Source: Clostridia bacterium
Lineage (GTDB): Bacteria; Bacillota; Clostridia; Oscillospirales; Acutalibacteraceae
Reading direction: 5' to 3'
Length of the DNA: 16,194 bases
Assembly: GCA_900766895.1 (NCBI GenBank)
Contig: CAAFXF010000131.1
Location: 1 to 16,194 of the forward strand
Below the pieces are notes generated by a model. The model was not told the DNA's origin. It did no database searches and worked only from the letters and a program-made list of their open reading frames with translations. The position numbers and the translations under genes are program-made. Shown here one piece after another: positions 7,529 through 14,140 of the stretch. The stretch's first letter is position 1. Each line of letters starts with the position of its first letter.

Positions 7529-8631
7529 TAGTAATCAACCTCCTCTTCATCAATTTCAAGAGGAATGAAAACAGGCTCTGCACCGCTTACCGACCAAACC
7601 TTTTCGGGATTTGGACAAATAATTCTTATAGCCGATTCCTCACTTGCAAAGTACGCTCTGTCACCCTTTGTTGCGGCTGTCAACGAACGAAGTTTAAGTC
7701 TGTCGTTAATAGCAAGCAAGCCCTTGTTTGAGCCGAGAATAACAGAAAAAGGACCGTTAACCAAGGCTCCGCTGTAAATTGAACGAAGATTGGTAAAGTA
7801 TTCCTTTCTCTCGTCATCCATTCGGTCAATCTCGTCCCATTCCGGTGCTGTCAAAACATCAGCGGCAACCTCGATAGGAAGATTGTGGTGACGAAGCAAA
7901 TGGTCAAACAGATATGTGATAACCTCTGTATCTGTTTGCATTGTGCAAATATATCCGAACTGCTCGATATATCTTCTGTTTGCATCGTAAGAGGAAATTT
8001 CTCCGTTATGTACTATTGACCAATCAAGAATATTGAACGGGTGTGAGCCTCCCCACCAGCCCGGAGTGTTGGTTGGAAATCTTCCGTGTGCCGTCCAAAG
8101 ATATGCATCATATTGGTCAAGCATATAAAACTCGCCTACATCCTCGGGATAGCCGACAGCCTTAAAGCATCCCATATTTTTACCGCTTGAAAAAATGTAT
8201 GCACCGTCGACGGAATTGTTTACCTTTGTTACGCACTGTGCAACATACTCAAGCTCATCAAGGCGAGCGCTTTTCATTCTTACTCTGTTTGCCTTGCCGA
8301 AATAACGCCAAATGTCAGGTCCGTTTTCAATGCTTGGAACCTGACGGGTTGGTATTTTTTCTGCGACATCGATATTAAAATGCTTAAACAAAAACTCCTC
8401 GCAGGATTTTTTTGCCTGTGCATTATCATAAAACACGTGAATAGCATATTCATCCTTGTGCTCAGGATAAATACCGTAAGCGGCGAAGCCACCGCCAAGA
8501 CCATTTGACCTGTCGTGCATAAGTGCAATGGATTTAATGATTTCAGAGCCGTTGATTTTATTGCCCTTCCTGTCAATAATCGCCGCAATCGCACAGCCCG
8601 ACGGGATTCTGATTTGTCCCTCTCTTAACAT
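7528..8631 (-). CDS. Glutamate synthase class II glutaminase subunit
   Basis: The 367-residue protein is the class II (Ntn) glutamine amidotransferase part of a split glutamate synthase; it releases ammonia from glutamine for the FMN subunit. Twelve residues precede Cys13 (PSGCAIAA), which would become the N-terminal nucleophile after propeptide removal. Conserved later motifs are AHGRFPTNTPG (181-191), HNGEIS (208-213) and TDTEV (233-237), corresponding to the substrate-binding Arg, the oxyanion Asn-Gly and the Asp of this fold. The segment of about 165 residues between the nucleophile and HGRF is longer than in PurF, as usual for this subfamily. AAGGAG precedes the ATG. It is the first of five tightly packed genes and follows a hairpin repeat rather than an obvious promoter. 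Confidence 0.93.
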   Translation of the reverse strand: MLREGQIRIPSGCAIAAIIDRKGNKINGSEIIKSIALMHDRSNGLGGGFAAYGIYPEHKDEYAIHVFYDNAQAKKSCEEFLFKHFNIDVAEKIPTRQVPSIENGPDIWRYFGKANRVRMKSARLDELEYVAQCVTKVNNSVDGAYIFSSGKNMGCFKAVGYPEDVGEFYMLDQYDAYLWTAHGRFPTNTPGWWGGSHPFNILDWSIVHNGEISSYDANRRYIEQFGYICTMQTDTEVITYLFDHLLRHHNLPIEVAADVLTAPEWDEIDRMDDERKEYFTNLRSIYSGALVNGPFSVILGSNKGLLAINDRLKLRSLTAATKGDRAYFASEESAIRIICPNPEKVWSVSGAEPVFIPLEIDEEEVDY

Positions 8632-8660
8632 AACCTTTCTCCTTTATTTTTATAAAATTG

Positions 8661-8845
8661 AACAAGGCTCCCTTGTACAAAGGGAGCTATTGAACGAAGC
8701 GAAACTGAGGGGAGTGAATATAACGAAATCCCCTCAGAGTGCTTCGCACCCACCGTCTCGCCTGCCGGCTCGGTCGGTGCTTCTGCACTTTAGTGCAGAG
8801 GTCTCCACCGGAGACCCGCACCCCTTGCTTCAAGGGGTGGCATTT
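8661..8845 (+). repeat. Hairpin-rich MITE-like repeat between amt and the glutamate synthase genes
   Basis: This is almost wholly made of inverted repeats: 8667-8674 with 8680-8687 (GCTCCCTT), 8705-8713 with 8729-8737 (CTGAGGGGA), 8782-8789 with 8792-8799 (TCTGCACT), 8800-8806 with 8810-8816 (GGTCTCC) and 8819-8827 with 8831-8839 (CACCCCTTG). The two ends are imperfect inverted copies of each other (GGCTCCCTTG against GCCACCCCTTG). Its start resembles the repeat near 90-137 on the opposite strand. No transposase or credible reading frame is present, so it looks like a non-autonomous dispersed element that fills the gap between two genes. Orientation is given by the GCTCCC end; boundaries are approximate. 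Confidence 0.65.
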
Positions 8846-8853
8846 TTTATTAT

Positions 8854-10575
8854 TTATTCGTCGTCAACGCCCTGAAGTGCGTCATATCCATGCTCGCCTG
8901 TACGAACCTTAACAACGTCATCAACATCATATACAAAGATCTTACCGTCACCGATATTACCTGTGTAAAGAACAGCTCTCGCTGCTTCAATAACCTTTTT
9001 AACAGGAACGGCCGATACAACCATTTCAAGCTTCATCTTTGGATGGAGGCTCATTTCCTCAATCTCTACGCCACGGTATTTTCTGATGTGTCCCTTTTGA
9101 ACACCGCAGCCCATAACATTTGTAGCTGTCATACCGGTTACACCGATTTCGTTCATAGCCTCCTTGAGTTCCTCAAACTTTGACGGATTGAATATCATAA
9201 CAACCTTTGAAAGCACTGCGTCTGTCTTGGTTGTAAATGTTTCAACAGGTACAGCCTTTTCAACCGACTGCGCAGGAGCAGATGTGTTGCCCGATGCAAT
9301 AAGTACATTTGCAGGAACGAAGTCTGCATATGCGGACGGAAGATTGTGCTCTGTTGCGTCAAGTCCTTTAATTTCTTCCTCGGCAGTAACACGAAGGCCG
9401 TTTGTCTTTTTGATGATTGCAAAGACAATTACCATAGTAACAACAGTCCAGGCGGCAACCGATGCAAAGCCTACAAATTGAATACCTAACTGCTTAAAGC
9501 CTCCGCCGTAGAACAAGCCTTTGCCTACGCCGTCGTAGCCTGTTGAGAAAAGACCTACTGCAAGAGTACCCCAAATGCCGTTTGCCATATGAACACCAAC
9601 CGCACCGACAGGGTCATCAATATGCAACTTTTTATCAAGAAGCTCAACAACCACTACAACAAGAATGCCCGAAACAGCACCGATGATAATTGAGCCGAGT
9701 GCGTTTACGCAATCACAAGGTGCTGTGATTGCAACCAAACCGGCAAGAGATGCATTAAGTGACATTGATACATCCGGCTTGCCATCCTTAATCCAAGTGA
9801 ATATCATTGTAACCACTGTTGCAACAGCAGGTGCAAGAGTTGTTGTAAGGAAGATTGATGCAAGTGTATCAACATCTTTTGCCGCTGCACCGTTAAAGCC
9901 GTACCAGCCAAACCAAAGGATGAACACACCCAAAGCACCGAGAGTTAATGAGTGACCCGGAATAGCCTTTGCCTTTTTCTTGCCTGTTTTCTTGTCAACA
10001 ACATACTTTCCGATACGAGGGCCAAGGAACATTGCACCGATAAGAGCAGCGATACCGCCAACCATATGAATAGCCGTTGAGCCTGCGTAATCGTGGAAGC
10101 CCATTTTTGCAAGCCAACCGTCAGAATTCCAAATCCAGCCTGCCTCAATAGGATAAACGACTGCAGAAATTACTGCTGAATAAATACAGTACGAGCTGAA
10201 CTTTGTTCTCTCTGCCATAGCGCCAGAAACGATAGTTGCCGCTGTTGCACAGAAAACAAGATTGAATACAAAATTTGACCAGTCACCGCTTGAGCCCGAA
10301 TAATTTGTTAACAGGCCAAGGTTCGGTAAACCAAAAAGTCCGGCAATATAATCCTCGCTGAACATCAAGCTATAGCCTATAAGTATAAACATTACAGAGC
10401 CGATGCAGAAATCCATAAGGTTTTTCATAATAATGTTTCCTGCATTTTTTGCCCTTGTAAAACCACTTTCAACCATAGCAAAGCCACATTGCATAAAGAA
10501 TACCAGGGCAGCGCCGATTAAAAACCAGACTCCAAAAACATTTTCGCTGATTGCTTCTAATATTGAATCATTCAT
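8854..10575 (-). CDS. amt: Ammonium transporter with fused C-terminal PII sensor domain
   Basis: The first ~400 residues are an Amt/MEP/Rh ammonium channel in the cell membrane, with about eleven hydrophobic segments. They carry HDYAGSTAIHMVGG with the twin-histidine partner His170, WFGWYGFNGAA, and GVHMANGIWGT with the second histidine, His329. After a linker (about 412-455, rich in Ala, Ser and Thr) residues 455-573 form a complete PII (GlnB/GlnK) domain: EIGVTGMTATNV, GVQKGH, the T-loop, GNIGDGKIFVYDVDD and RTGEHG. Gln493 and Lys513 correspond to the ATP/2-oxoglutarate-contacting Gln39 and Lys58. The residue aligned with the uridylylation Tyr51 is Ile505, and the T-loop appears one residue longer. 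Separate PII proteins normally bind and block Amt; here the regulator is tethered. AGGAG lies before the ATG. It follows glnA. Confidence 0.95.
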   Translation of the reverse strand: MNDSILEAISENVFGVWFLIGAALVFFMQCGFAMVESGFTRAKNAGNIIMKNLMDFCIGSVMFILIGYSLMFSEDYIAGLFGLPNLGLLTNYSGSSGDWSNFVFNLVFCATAATIVSGAMAERTKFSSYCIYSAVISAVVYPIEAGWIWNSDGWLAKMGFHDYAGSTAIHMVGGIAALIGAMFLGPRIGKYVVDKKTGKKKAKAIPGHSLTLGALGVFILWFGWYGFNGAAAKDVDTLASIFLTTTLAPAVATVVTMIFTWIKDGKPDVSMSLNASLAGLVAITAPCDCVNALGSIIIGAVSGILVVVVVELLDKKLHIDDPVGAVGVHMANGIWGTLAVGLFSTGYDGVGKGLFYGGGFKQLGIQFVGFASVAAWTVVTMVIVFAIIKKTNGLRVTAEEEIKGLDATEHNLPSAYADFVPANVLIASGNTSAPAQSVEKAVPVETFTTKTDAVLSKVVMIFNPSKFEELKEAMNEIGVTGMTATNVMGCGVQKGHIRKYRGVEIEEMSLHPKMKLEMVVSAVPVKKVIEAARAVLYTGNIGDGKIFVYDVDDVVKVRTGEHGYDALQGVDDE

Positions 10576-10618
10576 ATTAAGTTTCTCCTATAGTTTATCA
10601 GTTTGTTTATCAAATAAA

Positions 10619-10657
10619 TGTAATAGCACGAAAGCCGCAATGTGCCGTTACATTATA
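10619..10657 (-). promoter_or_regulatory. Possible amt promoter -10 and dyad
   Basis: A TATAAT (10652-10657) on the minus strand lies about 80 bp before the amt start; I find no convincing -35 box. Overlapping it, 10619-10652 forms an imperfect dyad with TGTAA/TTACA outer arms and GCAC/GTGC inner arms around a 12-base loop. It could be an operator or a leader hairpin. The case for a separate amt promoter is moderate at best. Confidence 0.35.
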
Positions 10658-10670
10658 TAATTTTTATTCA

Positions 10671-10706
10671 TCGGCATCTTTGAGGCAAAGGCCTCAAAGA
10701 TGCCGA
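10671..10706 (-). terminator. 16-bp perfect hairpin between glnA and amt
   Basis: TCGGCATCTTTGAGGC (10671-10686) pairs perfectly with 10691-10706 around a 4-base loop, 37 bp after the glnA stop. No strong T run follows on the minus strand (TGAATAAAAATT), while CTTTTAAG follows on the plus strand. It may terminate part of the glnA transcripts, or protect a glnA 3' end after processing. Confidence 0.5.
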
Positions 10707-10713
10707 CTTTTAA

Positions 10714-10729
10714 GTTGACAAATGTCAAC
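10714..10729. promoter_or_regulatory. GTTGACA/TGTCAAC dyad after glnA
   Basis: This is a perfect 7-bp inverted repeat with a 2-base centre, 13 bp downstream of the glnA stop and 7 bp from the large hairpin. The size and tight centre suit a dimeric protein-binding site. No -10 box stands at a suitable distance from its TTGACA on either strand. The function is unknown. Confidence 0.3.
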
Positions 10730-10742
10730 CAGAGAGGGTTAA

Positions 10743-12086
10743 TTAATAGTTGATCATATAGCGATCAATTTCCCACTGTGAAACAGATGTCTTGTAGCTG
10801 TCCCACTCTGCCTTCTTACCTGCAATGTAATTTGTAAATACGTGATCACCGAGTGTTTCCTTAATGAACGGGTCAGCCTCGGCAGCCGCAATAGCCTCGG
10901 CAAGTGAACCCGGAAGACACTCAATACCGTTTTTCTTCAATTCCTCATCGCTCAAAGCGAATACATTTTCATCATAAGCAGGTGCAGGCTTCAAGCCCTT
11001 CTTGATTCCGTCAAGACCTGCTGCAAGGCAAAGTGCCATTTCAAGATAAGGGTTGCAGGTTGGGTCAGGGCAACGAAGCTCAACTCTTGTTCCCTTGCCG
11101 CGAGATGCAGGAATACGAACAAGACAGCTTCTGTTTGATGTTGACCATACAAGATACGACGGAGCCTCGTAGCCCGGAACTAATCTCTTGTAGCTGTTAA
11201 CTGTCGGGTTGGAAATTGCCGCAATACCCTTAATGTGAGCCATAATACCTGCAATAAAGCTATATGCTGTATCGCTGAGGCCTAACTCACCGTTTGGATC
11301 GTCAAATACATTTTCGCCTGTCTTAAGGTCGTAAAGTGACATATTGGTATGCATACCGGAGCCGTTGATGCCCTCGATTGGCTTTGCCATAAAGGTTGCG
11401 TGAAGACCGTGCTTTGTTGCGTATGTTTTTACAACGTGCTTAAATGTCATAACTCTGTCGGCTGTTGTCATAACATCACCGAATTGGAAATCAATCTCGT
11501 GCTGTCCCTCGGCAACCTCGTGGTGAGAAGCCTCAATGGTGTAGCCCATATCCTCAAGTGCAAGGCAAATATCTCTACGACAGCTTGAGCCTGTGTCAAT
11601 TGGGTTAAGGTCAAAGTAGCCTGCCTTGTCGTTGGTTTCAAGTGTAGGTGTGCCGTCCTCGTTTGTGTTAAAGAGGAAGAACTCACATTCAGGACCTACA
11701 TTAAAGCCGTATCCCATTTCGGCAGCCTGATTGATAACCTTCTGCAAAACATTTCTCGGGTCACCCTCAAACGGAGTAACATTATCTGCCTTGTATACAG
11801 AGCAAATCAAGCGACCTGTTTTTACATCAAGATGCTTGCCCCAAGGATAGATTACCCAGCTGTCAAAATCAGGATGTAGGTACATATCGGATTCATCAAT
11901 TCTTACAAAGCCGTCGATAGATGAGCCGTCAAACATACAGTCGTTATCAAGCGCCTTTTCAAGCTGTGAAAGAGTAATGGCAACATTTTTCATAATACCG
12001 AACAAATCGGTAAACTGAAGTCTGATGAATTCAACATTATTTTCCTTTGCGTCCTTTAAGATTTGTTCCTTTGTGTACTTACTCAT
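10743..12086 (-). CDS. glnA: Glutamine synthetase, type I-alpha
   Basis: This enzyme makes glutamine from glutamate, ammonium and ATP in a cytoplasmic dodecamer. At 447 residues it matches the class I-alpha enzymes of Firmicutes; the extra segment and adenylylation tyrosine loop of the I-beta class are absent. Visible motifs are MFDGSSIDGFVRIDESD (51-67), GPECEFFLF (131-139), ASHHEVAEGQHEIDF (186-200), NGSGMHTN (241-248), NPTVNSYKRLVPGYEAPSY (293-311) and RIPASRGKGTRVE (324-336). Arg62 aligns with B. subtilis Arg62, which takes part in glutamine feedback inhibition, so direct end-product control is likely here (inference). AGGAGGAG lies 7 bases before the ATG. It has its own strong promoter and structured leader and is followed by the Amt-PII gene; the two together bring in and fix ammonium. 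Confidence 0.98.
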   Translation of the reverse strand: MSKYTKEQILKDAKENNVEFIRLQFTDLFGIMKNVAITLSQLEKALDNDCMFDGSSIDGFVRIDESDMYLHPDFDSWVIYPWGKHLDVKTGRLICSVYKADNVTPFEGDPRNVLQKVINQAAEMGYGFNVGPECEFFLFNTNEDGTPTLETNDKAGYFDLNPIDTGSSCRRDICLALEDMGYTIEASHHEVAEGQHEIDFQFGDVMTTADRVMTFKHVVKTYATKHGLHATFMAKPIEGINGSGMHTNMSLYDLKTGENVFDDPNGELGLSDTAYSFIAGIMAHIKGIAAISNPTVNSYKRLVPGYEAPSYLVWSTSNRSCLVRIPASRGKGTRVELRCPDPTCNPYLEMALCLAAGLDGIKKGLKPAPAYDENVFALSDEELKKNGIECLPGSLAEAIAAAEADPFIKETLGDHVFTNYIAGKKAEWDSYKTSVSQWEIDRYMINY

Positions 12087-12100
12087 AATACACTCCTCCT

Positions 12101-12187
12101 AAAAAATATTTATTTCATAAGCCGCACAACACCGCAAATAGCTTATAAAATGAGAAGGGGGCGCTCCACCCATTGTGGAACGCCCTC
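12101..12187 (-). promoter_or_regulatory. Structured 5' leader of glnA with two hairpins
   Basis: Two stem-loops lie between promoter and start. The first (12159-12169 with 12175-12185) is an 11-bp GC-rich stem with the 5-base loop AATGG; its single non-Watson-Crick position is G.U in the minus-strand RNA but C.A in the plus, which favours a leftward transcript. The second (12113-12122 with 12141-12150) is a 10-bp A/T-rich stem with an 18-base loop and is followed by TAAATATTTTTT directly before the Shine-Dalgarno sequence. That arrangement looks like a leader terminator or attenuator. I cannot match it to the glutamine riboswitch or a T-box. Confidence 0.5.
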
Positions 12188-12202
12188 GTTCTTTATGTTC
12201 CC

Positions 12203-12231
12203 ATAATACGCCTGTATTTTTTATTTGTCAA
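12203..12231 (-). promoter_or_regulatory. Sigma-A promoter of glnA
   Basis: On the minus strand TTGACA (12226-12231) is separated by exactly 17 bp from TATTAT (12203-12208), an almost perfect vegetative promoter. It predicts a transcription start near 12196 and an untranslated leader of about 110 bases. Upstream, the palindrome TGATATATCA (12265-12274) and the dyad TTGTT-TATG-AACAA (12281-12294) are possible operator sites. Confidence 0.88.
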
Positions 12232-12348
12232 CAGTTTTTTGTATTCAATATTTTTTATCATTTTTGATATATCATTAAAATTGTTTATGAACAAATACAA
12301 ACCTCCAACCGCCTATAATATGTATTAATAAGATGGGACATTTAATTT

Positions 12349-14139
12349 TTATTGCTTGTATTTTTCAGCCTGCAAATTGAACATATAGGCATATGTACCG
12401 TTTTGCTCCATAAGCTCGCTATGGCTTCCCTGCTCGACAATACTGCCGTTTTCCATAACATAAATTCTGTCTGCGTTTACGGTTGTTGAAAGCCTGTGAG
12501 AAATAAAAATCACGGTCTTGTTTTCAGATGCTTCAATCATTGCCTTGTTAAGATTATATTCTGCAATAGGGTCAAGGTTTGCCGACGGCTCATCAAGGAT
12601 TACATACGGGCAGTTTTTGTAAAATGTTCTTGCAACTGCCACCTTTTGACTTTCACCGCCGGAAAGCATTGCTCCGTTATCGTCAAATTCACGCAGTAAT
12701 TCCGTGTCGACAGAGTTTTTTAATTTCTTTGAAAATCCGCTGTGATTAAGTGCCGACAGCACCCTGTCCTTGTCATAATCCACATCAAGCGCAACGTTTT
12801 CGCCGAGTGACGCACTGAATATTTGAAAATCCTGAAACACTGCGGAAAACCTGTTTCTGTGCGAGTCAAGGGTGACATCCCTAATGTCCTCACCGTCAAT
12901 CAAAATATTACCCTGAGTTACGTCGTACAGTCGTAGCAGCAGATTTGTCAGGGTTGTTTTGCCTGCTCCGTTGTAGCCGACAAGTGCAATCTTTTCCCCC
13001 GGATGTATGGTAAGGTTGATGTTATTTAAGGTAGGTGTGTCGTTTCCCGGATAGGTAAACGATACATTTTTAAGCTCAATGGTTTTTGGCTGTGAGTCAT
13101 TTGCACTGTCCTTGCCGTCAATTATTTTGCTGTCAGCCTTTAGAAAGCCTCTGAATTTTTCAATAATCTTGGCACGCTCCTCAAAGCGTGCAACCGCCCA
13201 CACCGTCAAAAAATTAACGCTCATAGCTATTGAGGTGGCACCGTTAAAGGTGGCAACAAAATCGCCTGCCGTAATTGATTTTTTTACAAGAGCAAGGTAT
13301 CCCAAATACATCGGCAAAACAAGCATAAAGCCTATGATTTGAACACCTATTTCCTGCAGGCAGTAAAGGCGGGATATTTTGCTCCAATATTTATCTTGGT
13401 TATCTATTACATCATCTGCTGCATCGTTATATCGGTCAATAAGCAACGGATGGATGTTATTCATCCTGACCTCCTTGGCGTAATCCTGCAGGTAAAATAT
13501 TCTTTGGAAATAATCGGAGCGACGGTGATATTTGGCATTTTCCACCTGACGCTCGGTTTGCAATCTGCCTATCGTTTTTGAAAGAGGCAAAAACAATGCA
13601 ATGGGCACAATTATGATTACAAGGCACCACGGGTCTATCGTAAGAAGAACCGATGCCACTGTAAGCAATGCTACCAAATTGCCAAAGTAATTTCGTACAA
13701 GTCCGAGTAGGTTTTGTATGTTATCGCTTGACGATTCTATTGTCAGTATAAAGCTGTTATAAAATTCGGGGTTGTCGTATGCTTCAAGGTCAAGTGACCT
13801 CGCCTTTTTGTACAAGCCCTTGTTGAATGCAAGGTAGCATTTTTCCTTTTCCACATTCCATATAAATTCTCTGAACAGCCACGAAATCAAACGGCTTGCA
13901 ACAATAACCCCTGCTATTACCCCGACTGCAGTAAAAATTCTGTACAGTCGCTCGCCGGAGGTCATAACATCAATGATGTATTTTATGCCGATAACACTTA
14001 TAAGTCGGCTCGGCAAATTCATAAGTATTCCCCACACAAGCTCGCCTATAACAAGCAAAGGCGACGACTTGAACATAAGAGTGATGAAAAACATCATATT
14101 TGAAAAAAGAGAATGCTCTGTCTTTTCTTTACTATTCAA
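12349..14139 (-). CDS. ABC exporter half-transporter (TMD-NBD), second of a pair
   Basis: This is a 596-residue type IV (MsbA/LmrA-like) exporter: an N-terminal domain with about six membrane helices, then an ATPase domain with Walker A GYNGAGKTT near 385, signature LSGGESQK, Walker B YVILDEP with the catalytic Glu, and the H-loop ISHRLS. The likely start is a TTG at 14137-14139. AAGGAGG, inside the end of the upstream gene, sits 9 bases before it, and the upstream stop is only one base away. An in-frame ATG at 14262 would add 41 residues, overlap the neighbour and lack a binding site. No C39 peptidase domain is present, so a processed leader peptide is not implied. Substrate unknown. It most likely forms a heterodimer with its neighbour. 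No clear terminator follows before the glnA promoter. Confidence 0.88.
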   Translation of the reverse strand: MNSKEKTEHSLFSNMMFFITLMFKSSPLLVIGELVWGILMNLPSRLISVIGIKYIIDVMTSGERLYRIFTAVGVIAGVIVASRLISWLFREFIWNVEKEKCYLAFNKGLYKKARSLDLEAYDNPEFYNSFILTIESSSDNIQNLLGLVRNYFGNLVALLTVASVLLTIDPWCLVIIIVPIALFLPLSKTIGRLQTERQVENAKYHRRSDYFQRIFYLQDYAKEVRMNNIHPLLIDRYNDAADDVIDNQDKYWSKISRLYCLQEIGVQIIGFMLVLPMYLGYLALVKKSITAGDFVATFNGATSIAMSVNFLTVWAVARFEERAKIIEKFRGFLKADSKIIDGKDSANDSQPKTIELKNVSFTYPGNDTPTLNNINLTIHPGEKIALVGYNGAGKTTLTNLLLRLYDVTQGNILIDGEDIRDVTLDSHRNRFSAVFQDFQIFSASLGENVALDVDYDKDRVLSALNHSGFSKKLKNSVDTELLREFDDNGAMLSGGESQKVAVARTFYKNCPYVILDEPSANLDPIAEYNLNKAMIEASENKTVIFISHRLSTTVNADRIYVMENGSIVEQGSHSELMEQNGTYAYMFNLQAEKYKQ

Positions 14140-14140
14140 T

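Noticed and set aside
8640..8660. TATAAA as promoter of the glutamate synthase genes
   Set aside because: It would place the transcription start within the Shine-Dalgarno sequence, and no -35 of quality is present.
8528..8875. Plus-strand open frame of 115 codons across the repeat
   Set aside because: It begins inside the glutaminase gene on the other strand and runs through the hairpin repeat; the translation resembles no protein.
10623..10660. Sigma-54 promoter before amt
   Set aside because: GGCAC and TTGC occur close together but the spacing does not fit the -24/-12 pattern.
10715..10745. Plus-strand promoter from TTGACA at 10715
   Set aside because: The hexamer 17 bp downstream is a poor -10, and no rightward gene follows; the TTGACA is part of a dyad.
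12101..12187. Glutamine riboswitch or T-box in the glnA leader
   Set aside because: I do not see the conserved cores of either class; only two simple hairpins are supported.
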